Below are positions 1 through 6,998 of a DNA stretch of 31,021 bases, piece by piece. Numbering within the stretch: the stretch's first letter is position 1; each line of letters opens with the position of its first letter. The notes under the pieces are model-generated. The model searched no databases and was not told where the DNA came from. It was given only the letters and a program-made list of their open reading frames with translations. Both the position numbers and the translations under genes were made by a program. The DNA lies in assembly GCA_038247995.1 (NCBI GenBank), contig JBBRUG010000025.1:1-31021 (forward strand), written 5' to 3'. The stretch comes from JBBRUG01 sp038247995 (GTDB lineage Bacteria > Chloroflexota > Chloroflexia > Chloroflexales > Chloroflexaceae).

Positions 1-227
1 AAAGCTGGTTGAAATAGTATAGGCGAAACGCCTTAAATACACAAGCAACAGAATTGTAATCAAGGGGACGTTACAATATTACTATAGATAATAGTATAAG
101 TACGCGTTTAAACAAGGCAAACCGCTAAACAATCTGCGGTAAGCCGTTTAGATCGCAGAGTGTTCCCCTCTGCCGGGTACGATAGTTGATCGTAAAAATC
201 TTGTTAACCAGCATAGTCCTGAATCGC
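1..227. other. AT-rich, hairpin-rich upstream region
   Basis: No gene is visible here. The stretch is clearly more AT-rich than the rest of the window and holds several perfect short inverted repeats: AGGCG/CGCCT (21-33, 3-nt loop), TACTAT/ATAGTA (80-96), a two-part stem GGC..GCC plus CCGC/GCGG (116-145), CTAAAC/GTTTAG (125-130 with 146-151), GCAGAG/CTCTGC (155-173) and TACGAT/ATCGTA (178-194). C125 belongs to both CCGC and CTAAAC, so two of the stems exclude each other. The order GGCAAACC, hairpin, AAGCC, hairpin, CCGGGTA recalls the c-di-GMP-I (GEMM) riboswitch, but the conserved GACGCA segment is missing. It may be a leader RNA, a small RNA or the end of an upstream transcript; I cannot decide. 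Confidence 0.4.
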
Positions 228-256
228 TTGTTTTTTCATTTTTACCGTGCTATAAC
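228..256 (+). promoter_or_regulatory. Promoter of the hybrid histidine kinase, embedded in an inverted repeat
   Basis: TTGTTT (228-233) and TATAAC (251-256) are separated by 17 bases, a sigma-70-like arrangement that would start transcription near 263, about 55 bases before the kinase start codon. Both boxes overlap the arms of an 8-bp inverted repeat, CGCTTGTT (225-232) and AACAAGCG (254-261). A protein bound to these arms would cover the promoter. Confidence 0.5.
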
Positions 257-271
257 AAGCGCAGTTCTGGT

Positions 272-285
272 ATCGGTGCACCGAT
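272..285. promoter_or_regulatory. Perfect 14-bp palindrome in the kinase leader
   Basis: ATCGGTGCACCGAT is its own reverse complement. It lies just after the predicted transcription start and 32 bases before the start codon of the kinase. It could be a protein-binding operator or a short mRNA hairpin; no identical second copy was noticed in the window. Confidence 0.4.
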
Positions 286-317
286 GCCGGTTTGCACTCT
301 GGCAAGGAGATCTTTAG

Positions 318-2717
318 ATGCTCGCTCTCCCGCCGGCGGCACGCTTTTATCTCATCGCGCTCTGGTCACTCGCGTCGCTTCTGGCTCTTGGGTTGTTGAT
401 TGCACTTCCGATCGAACCCTTTGGTCTGAACCAACTCCTCGCTGCGCTGATCTTTGCGGTAATGCTTACCGTCGCGGATCTCATCGCCTTTGAGATGGAA
501 GATGGGCGATCGGTCTCGATCGCGGTTGCGTTTCTGATCGCTGCGATCACCTCGTTGCAATGGCCGCTCTATCTGGTAATCGTTCTCGTGGGCACGGTGT
601 GCGCTTCTTTTGCGCGCGACGTTGCCTGGTGGCAGACGGCTTCGGTGGTTGCGGTGCGCTGGCTGGCGGTGCTTGCCGCAGCGGCAATTGCACTGTTACA
701 CACGGGGCCAGGCGCCATTGAACCAGGGGTGGGCCCATTACCCTACACAACACTGCCGGCATTGTTAGCCTTGCTGGTTACCGGCGTTGTGATCTACCTG
801 GTCGAGCGGTTCGCCGATGCCGGCCTTGAGGCGCTGCGCGAAGGCGTTCCGTTGCGCCAGGCATTGCGGCTGCGCGCCGATGAGTTACGCTGGCACATTC
901 TGATGCTTGCGCCGCTCGGCGGCTTGCTCGGCACGCTCTGGCATATTAACGGCTGGGCATTCCTGCTCGGAATTGTGCCGGTGGTGATTGTGCAGAACGC
1001 ATTCCGTAATCAGGCCGAATTGGTGCGTTACAGCTCGGAGGTGCGCAGCCTCGCCGCAGACTCGTCGGCGCTGAGTAACAAGCTTGAGCGCTTGCAAAGC
1101 CTGATGATTGCCCTGATCACTACCCGCGATGTGCCGACGATGCTTGAACTGCTCAGTTCGCGCCTCGCAGCACTAATGGGCGCCGCCAATGGCTGGGTAG
1201 TTGTGCTGGACGATCAGCAGGTGCCGACGATGGTAGCCTCGTACAACCTGCCGATCGCTGCGGATGGGCCTGGGCCGTTTGCTGTGCCGTTACCCAAGAG
1301 CTATGAGGCTGTGCTTGGACGCCAGCGCGTGATGATGTTCACCGACCAACACCTCCAGACGCTTGCCCCACTGCCCCAGCTCACACAGGGGCTGTTCTGG
1401 AATGCGCTGGTCTGTATTCCACTTGTCGATGAGAAGCGCGTTGTCGGTGCAATCTGTCTCACCTTTGCCGAGATTCGGGGCCTCTCCGAAGATGAGCAAC
1501 GGGTGCTGATGGCCTTTGCCCGTCAGACTGCCACAGTGATCGCGAATGCGCGGCTATTCCGCAAGCTCCAGGAATCGCAGGCCGAGTTGATCCAGTCCTC
1601 GAAGTTGGCCGCCGTAGGCACCTTTGCCGCCGGTATTGCGCACGAGTTCAATAACTTGCTGGCCGGGATGCTCGGGTATGCCCAATTAGGCCTGGCAACG
1701 GCCGATCTCGACACGAAGAACGAAGCGTTTAAGGTTGTGGTCGATACGTGTAAGCGCGGCAAGAGTATTACCGGCAGCTTGCTTACCTTCGCGCGCCGTC
1801 AGGAACCACGCCGCGAGCTTGCTGACTTGTATGATGCAGTGCAGGGTACGCTTACGCTCATGGAGATCGAGCTGCGTAAGCACAACATCCAGATCGTGCG
1901 TACGATCCGGCCGGTGCCGCTGACGATCTGTGATGCGGGCCAGATCTCGCAAGTGTTCTTGAACTTGCTCACCAATGCCCGCGACGCGATGAAGCCCGAT
2001 GGCGGCACGCTGACGGTGACCCTCGACAGCGATGAGAAGCAGATTGTACTTGCGGTAAGTGATACCGGCCACGGGATTCCCGACAGCCTGCGCGATAAGA
2101 TTTTTGAGCCGTTTGTGACGACGAAGGGCGCCCTGGGCGGCAGCGCAACGCCTGGCACCGGTTTGGGCCTCTCGGTGTCGTATGGGATTGTGAAGAGCCA
2201 CGGCGGCACATTTGATGTAGATAGCGTTCCCGATCAGGGCACCACAATGACGCTCCGCATCCCAATCGTCGATAACCCGCAAGCTGCGGCGGCGATTGCC
2301 GAAGCCGAACAGGAGCCGGAGGAGTTGCCTCCGCTGCGCCTGCTGATCGTGGATGACGATGTCTCGATTGGCGGATCGTTAAAGGGCCTGCTGGAACATA
2401 TCGGCCATCAGGTGACGGTAACCACCGATGCTGCCATTGCACTCGATCTCTATAAGGCTCAGGGGTTCGCTGTGGTGATGACCGATCTGGCGATGCCGGG
2501 GATGAGTGGATTACAGCTCTTGCGTGAGTTGCGCGCCGTTGATGGGGAAGCGCGCGTGCTTGTATTTACCGGCCAGGCGTTTGAGCGCCAGGTTGAGGAG
2601 GCGCTGCGTTCCGGCGCAATCGCGGTGCTACGCAAGCCGTTTGAGCTTGAAGAAGTGCTTAAAGCGTTGCGTACAGCCTATATGCAGCAGCGCCGGGTTG
2701 CCATAGCTGCACAATGA
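318..2717 (+). CDS. Membrane hybrid sensor histidine kinase with C-terminal receiver domain
   Basis: A 799-residue sensor kinase that should autophosphorylate on histidine and pass the phosphate to its own receiver. Residues 1 to about 235 hold hydrophobic helices forming a membrane sensor of no recognised type. A short coiled region is followed by a GAF-like domain (about 265-415). The H-box HEFNNLLAG (phospho-acceptor H442) is of the NtrB-like type; the N-box NLLTNARDAM starts near 549, DTGHGIP near 582 and the TGLGLS lid near 615. The receiver (about 672-790) has the acidic DDD pocket near 679, phospho-acceptor D723 in TDLAMPGMSG and conserved K773. There is no DNA-binding output domain, so the signal probably goes to a separate partner or the receiver tunes the kinase itself. 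The start is supported by AAGGAG about 10 bases upstream. No response regulator gene is adjacent. Confidence 0.93.
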   Translation: MLALPPAARFYLIALWSLASLLALGLLIALPIEPFGLNQLLAALIFAVMLTVADLIAFEMEDGRSVSIAVAFLIAAITSLQWPLYLVIVLVGTVCASFARDVAWWQTASVVAVRWLAVLAAAAIALLHTGPGAIEPGVGPLPYTTLPALLALLVTGVVIYLVERFADAGLEALREGVPLRQALRLRADELRWHILMLAPLGGLLGTLWHINGWAFLLGIVPVVIVQNAFRNQAELVRYSSEVRSLAADSSALSNKLERLQSLMIALITTRDVPTMLELLSSRLAALMGAANGWVVVLDDQQVPTMVASYNLPIAADGPGPFAVPLPKSYEAVLGRQRVMMFTDQHLQTLAPLPQLTQGLFWNALVCIPLVDEKRVVGAICLTFAEIRGLSEDEQRVLMAFARQTATVIANARLFRKLQESQAELIQSSKLAAVGTFAAGIAHEFNNLLAGMLGYAQLGLATADLDTKNEAFKVVVDTCKRGKSITGSLLTFARRQEPRRELADLYDAVQGTLTLMEIELRKHNIQIVRTIRPVPLTICDAGQISQVFLNLLTNARDAMKPDGGTLTVTLDSDEKQIVLAVSDTGHGIPDSLRDKIFEPFVTTKGALGGSATPGTGLGLSVSYGIVKSHGGTFDVDSVPDQGTTMTLRIPIVDNPQAAAAIAEAEQEPEELPPLRLLIVDDDVSIGGSLKGLLEHIGHQVTVTTDAAIALDLYKAQGFAVVMTDLAMPGMSGLQLLRELRAVDGEARVLVFTGQAFERQVEEALRSGAIAVLRKPFELEEVLKALRTAYMQQRRVAIAAQ

Positions 2718-2780
2718 GGCAGGCGGCAGGCGGCAGGCGGCAGGCGGCAGGCGGCAGGCGGCAGGCGGCAGGCGGCAGGA
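2718..2780. repeat. Nine tandem heptamers GGCAGGC
   Basis: Exactly nine 7-base units of GGCAGGC (the last ends in A) begin at the base after the kinase stop codon and fill 63 bases. A shorter copy of the same unit lies at 19513-19532. The repeat is noncoding and lies in the convergent gap before the small zinc-binding protein gene. Confidence 0.95.
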
Positions 2781-2813
2781 GACTGAACAGGCTCTCCCGA
2801 CTCCTGACTCTTG

Positions 2814-3026
2814 TTACTTCAGTTCGGGCATTTCAACGGGGTCTTCGCGGGGTTCGCAGACGCCACAGAAAAGGGCATGAGCGGTGACAATAGCGCGCTG
2901 TTTACCGCGCTGATCGCGGTAGAGGGCTACAATATGCGGTAGCTCCTGGGTGTGCTCTTTGCAGACAGCGCGCCCGCAGAAGATGCAGGCGCCATGAGCG
3001 GGACGCTCGCAATGCCAACAATGCAT
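2814..3026 (-). CDS. Small zinc-binding protein, B-box/treble-clef-like
   Basis: A 70-residue protein rich in metal-binding residues: C3 and C6, C14 and C17, C22, H25, and a C-terminal CGVC pair (C54, C57). The spacing CxxC-x7-CxxC-x4-C-x2-H resembles B-box or treble-clef zinc folds found in short prokaryotic proteins, often of unknown role. No catalytic motif or membrane segment is present. The start is supported by GGGAGAA upstream of the ATG on the minus strand. It is convergent with the kinase. Function unknown; a protein-interaction or nucleic-acid role would be a guess. Confidence 0.7.
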   Translation of the reverse strand: MHCWHCERPAHGACIFCGRAVCKEHTQELPHIVALYRDQRGKQRAIVTAHALFCGVCEPREDPVEMPELK

Positions 3027-3259
3027 CTAAGTTCTCCCTGGCTCCGCCTGGTTGGGCGCATTGGCGTTCGCCGGGCGGAGCTGTTTCTTGATTGCGCTCA
3101 CTATACGCCTTATACTGCGTTCCTGCCAATCGGATGTTAGGGGCGTTGGAGTGGGTACTACAGCATTGCTCAGATCGATTGCGCCTGCGTACCATGGCGC
3201 GAGCACAGCGCGCCACCCGGTTCAGTGGCCGCAGTGGCTCAATCATGGTGCTCAGTGCT
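3027..3259. other. Intergenic region with nested inverted repeat
   Basis: No convincing gene is seen. GCTCCGCC (3041-3048) and GGCGGAGC (3074-3081) are perfect complements and enclose a small hairpin, GGCG-TT-CGCC (3063-3072). The structure lies in the presumed 5' leader of the small zinc-binding gene on the minus strand. A TATAGT box at about 3102-3107 on the minus strand could be its -10 element, but no good -35 is visible. The rest also separates this gene from the end of the upstream glycosyltransferase gene on the same strand. Confidence 0.4.
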
Positions 3260-4534
3260 CTAATAAGGCAAAAGGCGCAGGTACAGTTCCTCATAGCGTG
3301 GGGCCAGGATCTGTACGTCGAGGTTATGTTGGGCGAAAGCGCGTGCGCCTGCACCCAGACGCTGCGCTTCAGCGGGATCATTGAGCAGTTGGGTAAGCCG
3401 GCGGGCGAAGAGGTGCGGCGTGGGCGCGAGCAAGCCGGTGGCGCCATCCACAATCAGATCGGGGGTGCCGCCGGTGGGCATGGCCAGAATCGGCGCGCCG
3501 ACGGTTGCGCCTTCGATCAGCACCCGGCTGAGCGGTTCGCCCCAGCTTGAGGGAAAGAGCAGTACCGCGCAGCGGGCCATTAGGCGCAGGAGTTCCAGGT
3601 GGCTCACCCATTCGAGAAAGCGTACCGGAACATCCAGATCAGTCAGTTCGCGTTCAAGCATGGTGCGCAACGCACCGTCGCCGGCGATTACCAGTTCGAA
3701 TGGCGGTAGTTGGGCATTGAGGCTACGTAGTTCGCGGAAGATCGCTGGGAGTAGCCCGGCGCCTTTGTTTGGTTCCAATTTGCCGGCAAACAACAAAAAT
3801 GGTTTGTCTGTTGCCGGCGCAGGCAGTCCGGCAACCTGTTGCGCCAATGCTGTTGTATCGACCATATGCGGCAGAACGTGCAGCCGCTCAGGGCGCACAA
3901 TGCCTTCCAGCCGGCGGGCAATATAACCGCTACAGGCGATAACCGCGTCGGCCTGGGCCAGATAGGCGGCACGCCGCCGCACATGGCCAAGCATATAGGG
4001 CAATGCCAGCAGTGCCGCTGTGCCGCGCAATACACCGAGGCGGGCAGGCAATTCCGTCGCCAGCGCCGCCCAACCGGTTGTCGGGTGCGGCAGTCGGTCG
4101 CCGTGCAGGCCGGTGGCAAAGTAATGCCAGGGCCAGTGGTCGCGTACGGTTACTACAACCGGCGCCCGCAGCGTGCGTGCGGCGATCACAGCCGCCGGAG
4201 CGGCCTGCACGTGCTGGGCATGGATCAGCGTCGGGCGGGCGGGATCGGGATGTGCAGCGGCGACAATCGCGCGGGCATAATCCGGCCAGAACAGTTCGTG
4301 GCGCCAAATATTTTGGAGGATCGGCAGATTGGGCGCGCTGTAGCCTACCCGCAAGGCGGGAATGCCCAGTGCAGCGCTGGAACGCACGCCATGTGCGCCG
4401 CGTTCGGGCACGATCGCCGTGACTACGTGCCCGCGCGCTTGCAGAGCGCCGGCCAGCGCGTGACTGCTCCAAGCGGCGCCACCTTTACCGTCGGGCGGAA
4501 AAACATCACTAGGCATCAGAAGCTGAATTGACAT
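3260..4534 (-). CDS. Glycosyltransferase family 4 (GT-B fold)
   Basis: A 424-residue glycosyltransferase that should move a sugar from a nucleotide-sugar donor to a glycan, lipid or other acceptor at the cytoplasmic face. The N-terminal GT4 motif is FPPDGKGGAAWSSHALAGAL (residues 12-31), with the usual glycine-rich acceptor-side loop. The donor domain begins with LLFAGKLEPNKGAGLLP, and the EX7E motif EPLSRVLIE (E333, E341) follows FPSSWG. Length fits the family. The nearest good start is the ATG at 4534; no Shine-Dalgarno is visible. It is divergent from the alcohol dehydrogenase, 64 bases away. The acceptor and sugar cannot be told from sequence. Confidence 0.88.
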   Translation of the reverse strand: MSIQLLMPSDVFPPDGKGGAAWSSHALAGALQARGHVVTAIVPERGAHGVRSSAALGIPALRVGYSAPNLPILQNIWRHELFWPDYARAIVAAAHPDPARPTLIHAQHVQAAPAAVIAARTLRAPVVVTVRDHWPWHYFATGLHGDRLPHPTTGWAALATELPARLGVLRGTAALLALPYMLGHVRRRAAYLAQADAVIACSGYIARRLEGIVRPERLHVLPHMVDTTALAQQVAGLPAPATDKPFLLFAGKLEPNKGAGLLPAIFRELRSLNAQLPPFELVIAGDGALRTMLERELTDLDVPVRFLEWVSHLELLRLMARCAVLLFPSSWGEPLSRVLIEGATVGAPILAMPTGGTPDLIVDGATGLLAPTPHLFARRLTQLLNDPAEAQRLGAGARAFAQHNLDVQILAPRYEELYLRLLPY

Positions 4535-4557
4535 GGCGCGTTATAATAAACTTACAT
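4528..4557 (+). promoter_or_regulatory. Possible promoter of the alcohol dehydrogenase gene
   Basis: A consensus TTGACA (4528-4533) overlaps the first codon of the divergent glycosyltransferase. The best -10 at a suitable distance is the weak TTACAT (4552-4557, 18-base spacer). A perfect TATAAT on the plus strand (4542-4547) sits only 8 bases after the -35 and lacks another partner. The 64-base gap must hold promoters for both genes, but the exact elements are uncertain. Confidence 0.25.
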
Positions 4558-4598
4558 AACCTTCAACACTGCCCTCTAAGCGTAAAGGATGGCTTCCC

Positions 4599-5753
4599 AT
4601 GCAGGAATTTTTCGAGTTCAGCCTAGGGGCCCGGGTACTCTACAAGCACGGGTTGGCAAGCGAACTTGGTGATCTTGCCGCCGATCTTGGCGTTCGCCGA
4701 GCCTTTATTATTGCCGATCCGGGCGTTGCTGCAGTTGGTCTGCTTGAACCAGTGATCGCCGGCCTGCAAAGCCAGGTCGAGGTTGTTGGCGTGTACACCG
4801 ATGTACCGGCCAATTCGTCGGTGCATAGCGTGATGGCTGGGGCGACGGCTGCACGTGAAGCCGAGGCTGATCTGCTCATTGCGGTGGGCGGCGGTAGCCC
4901 GATCGATACGGCAAAAGCGATTCGGATTGTGCTGACCCATAATGGCCATCTGCTTGACTACCAAGGTTACAATGTGCTCGACAGGGCGCTGGTGCCCCTG
5001 ATTGTCGTGCCGACAACGGCCGGCACAGGCAGTGAAGTGACCTCGTTTGCGGTGATCCGCGACGAAGACGCCGACTTGAAAGTGACTTTCGCCAGCAATT
5101 TTCTGGTGCCCACGATCGCCGTGCTCGATCCTGCGCTTACTACTAGCCTGCCGCCGCGCCTGACTGCGGCAACCGGCATGGATGCTATGAGTCATGCGAT
5201 CGAGACCTATGTTTCAACTGAGAATAGCCCCTTCAGCGACAGCCTGGCGCTTCATGCGATCGATTTGATCAGCACGCACCTGCGTGATGCCGTGCGCGAC
5301 GGCGCAAATATGGAAGCGCGGGGGCAACTGCTGCTCGCCTCGTGTATGGCCGGCATTGCCTTTTCCAACAGCTTTCTCGGGATCGTACACGCGCTTTCGC
5401 ACGCCGTGGGCGGCAAGTTCGCCGTCCACCATGGAACACTGAATGCGATCTTTCTGCCCCCGGTGATGCGCTTTAACAGCAGTATCGCGCCGGATCGTTA
5501 CGTGCGGATCGCCAGAGCAATTGGCGTGAATGCCGGCGGGCGCAGCAACGAAGAGGTGATCGCCGACGGAATCGCCGCTGTATACACCCTCGTCGCCGAG
5601 TGCGGCCTGCCGACAACCCTGCGCGAAGTGGGCGTGCCGGAGGAGGCGTTGCCGGAACTGGCGACGATTGCGCTCGTTGATGGGGCAATTTACCACAATC
5701 CGCGGGTAGCTACGGAAGCGGAGTTGCTCACGATGCTGCATGAGGTATGGTGA
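4599..5753 (+). CDS. Iron-containing (type III) alcohol dehydrogenase
   Basis: A 384-residue NAD(P)-dependent dehydrogenase interconverting alcohols and aldehydes or ketones in the cytoplasm. The cofactor loop GGGSPIDTAK is at 97-106 and PTTAGTGSE at 138-146. The metal ligands of the family align with D195, H199, H264 and H278 (GMDAMSHAIE and HALSHAVGG...HHG); H268 is the usual extra conserved histidine. The third ligand block reads HHG where many members have PHG. Length is typical of the FucO/AdhB/1,3-propanediol dehydrogenase group, and the physiological substrate cannot be assigned. AAAGGA about 9 bases upstream supports the start. It is followed by a convergent gene with a 91-base gap and no obvious terminator. 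Confidence 0.92.
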   Translation: MQEFFEFSLGARVLYKHGLASELGDLAADLGVRRAFIIADPGVAAVGLLEPVIAGLQSQVEVVGVYTDVPANSSVHSVMAGATAAREAEADLLIAVGGGSPIDTAKAIRIVLTHNGHLLDYQGYNVLDRALVPLIVVPTTAGTGSEVTSFAVIRDEDADLKVTFASNFLVPTIAVLDPALTTSLPPRLTAATGMDAMSHAIETYVSTENSPFSDSLALHAIDLISTHLRDAVRDGANMEARGQLLLASCMAGIAFSNSFLGIVHALSHAVGGKFAVHHGTLNAIFLPPVMRFNSSIAPDRYVRIARAIGVNAGGRSNEEVIADGIAAVYTLVAECGLPTTLREVGVPEEALPELATIALVDGAIYHNPRVATEAELLTMLHEVW

Positions 5754-5844
5754 TCGGTGGGGTCAGAAGTCAGCATGTCGGGCCGGGAGGGTAAGCTGCG
5801 GAGGTTCAAGCGATTGCGCCTCAAGGAGTAGGTACAGGCAAATC

Positions 5845-6987
5845 TTACGGGCCGGTTGAACGGTAAGGAGCCATAATGACCGTTCCCGCTTCCACCGCCG
5901 TGTTGGCTGCAACCTGCACGCCCTGGGCCAAGACAGCGCCGCGGGTGATCAGGGTTGCGGCATCGAGCCGGCCGAGCGTGGCTGCCGTCGGTTGAAGTTC
6001 GCTGAAGGCTGCGGCGCGGAGATGCGCCTGCGCCCCTACTTGCGCTCGATCATCGAGCCAACTTGCCGCCACCATTGCCTCCGAGCCGACAACCGCCCCG
6101 GTGCCCAGCACACTGGCCTGAACCTGCGCCCCAACGGCGACGCACGCACCTTCTTCCAGCACACAACCCTCCAGGCGTGCCCCTGCCTCCACCACACATC
6201 CTGGTCCGATCCAGAGTGGGCCGACGAGCGTAGCCGCAGGATCGACCGTAGCCGTTGGGTCGACAATCACTGCCCCAGCTTGCTGAGCGAGCAGGAATTG
6301 CGCAGCGCCGAGCGCTTCCCATGGCGTACCGACGGGAATCCAATGGCCAATACAAACGTGGTAGCCCACCCGGTGCCGGGCGGCGAGTAGCTCGATCAGG
6401 TCGGTGAGTTCCAGTTCGCCGCGCGGCGAGGGCACGATCTGCGCCAGGAGCGGAAAGACCGCTGCGTCGAAGTGGAAGATGCCGGGGTTGGCCAGCGCGT
6501 TGGGCGGTGGGTCGGCCGGCTTCTCGATGATCCCGCGCACCTGATCGCCGACAATGTCGAGCACGCCAAAAGCACGCGCATCGGCCACGGGCAGTGCGGC
6601 CATGCTGTAGCGTTCAGTACCCACGCCGAGCACATCGGCGCGGGCGATCAGGTTATCGCCATAGAGTAGAAAGAACGGGGCATCAATCGGGCCAGCCACT
6701 TGCAGCGCACCGGCAGTGCCGTTCACTTGCGTCTGGTGAACGTAACGTAGCGCAATGCCGCGATAATTTGGGCCAAAGTGGTTGGCGATCGCCTCGGCGC
6801 GGTAGCCGACAACGAGTGTAGCCTGCGTGACAAAGCCCACGAGTTCGTCCAGAATGCGGGCGAGGAGCGGGCGCCCCAGCAGCGGGATGAGCGGCTTGGG
6901 GCGCTGCGCCGTAAGCGGACGGGTGCGCCTCGACTCGCCGGCGGCGAGGATGACGGCATAACGAGTGGTGCAGTCTTCAACGCTCAT
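5845..6987 (-). CDS. Sugar-1-phosphate nucleotidylyltransferase with left-handed beta-helix tail
   Basis: A 380-residue enzyme that should join a nucleoside triphosphate and a sugar-1-phosphate into an NDP-sugar, as in GlmU- or RmlA-like proteins. The N-terminal Rossmann-like domain has LAAGESRRTRPLT (14-26) followed by the conserved lysine in RPKPL (K31); the usual GxGTR is changed to GESRRTR. LLYGDN marks the metal-binding aspartate. From about residue 240 the chain turns into hexapeptide-type repeats (VDPTATVDPAATLVGPLWIGPG, continuing to the end), forming a left-handed beta-helix as in bifunctional GlmU or archaeal Sta-type enzymes; acetyltransferase activity is possible but not shown. 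The gene starts 11 bases after the metallophosphoesterase stop, so the two are probably co-transcribed and translationally coupled. Confidence 0.87.
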   Translation of the reverse strand: MSVEDCTTRYAVILAAGESRRTRPLTAQRPKPLIPLLGRPLLARILDELVGFVTQATLVVGYRAEAIANHFGPNYRGIALRYVHQTQVNGTAGALQVAGPIDAPFFLLYGDNLIARADVLGVGTERYSMAALPVADARAFGVLDIVGDQVRGIIEKPADPPPNALANPGIFHFDAAVFPLLAQIVPSPRGELELTDLIELLAARHRVGYHVCIGHWIPVGTPWEALGAAQFLLAQQAGAVIVDPTATVDPAATLVGPLWIGPGCVVEAGARLEGCVLEEGACVAVGAQVQASVLGTGAVVGSEAMVAASWLDDRAQVGAQAHLRAAAFSELQPTAATLGRLDAATLITRGAVLAQGVQVAANTAVEAGTVIMAPYRSTGP

Positions 6988-6998
6988 GAACCCTCTGA

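Noticed and set aside
116..180. Confident call of a c-di-GMP-I riboswitch
   Set aside because: The conserved GACGCA segment after the first hairpin is missing, so only a resemblance can be claimed.
1686..2282. Long minus-strand frame opposite the kinase
   Set aside because: It lies antisense to the conserved kinase core, has no domain and no ribosome site; GC-rich DNA often leaves such open frames.
2902..3453. Minus-strand frame overlapping the small zinc protein and glycosyltransferase end
   Set aside because: It overlaps two better supported genes in another frame and shows no conserved features.
3839..4531. Plus-strand frame opposite the glycosyltransferase
   Set aside because: The opposite strand carries clear GT4 motifs; the translation here is low in structure and without known motifs.
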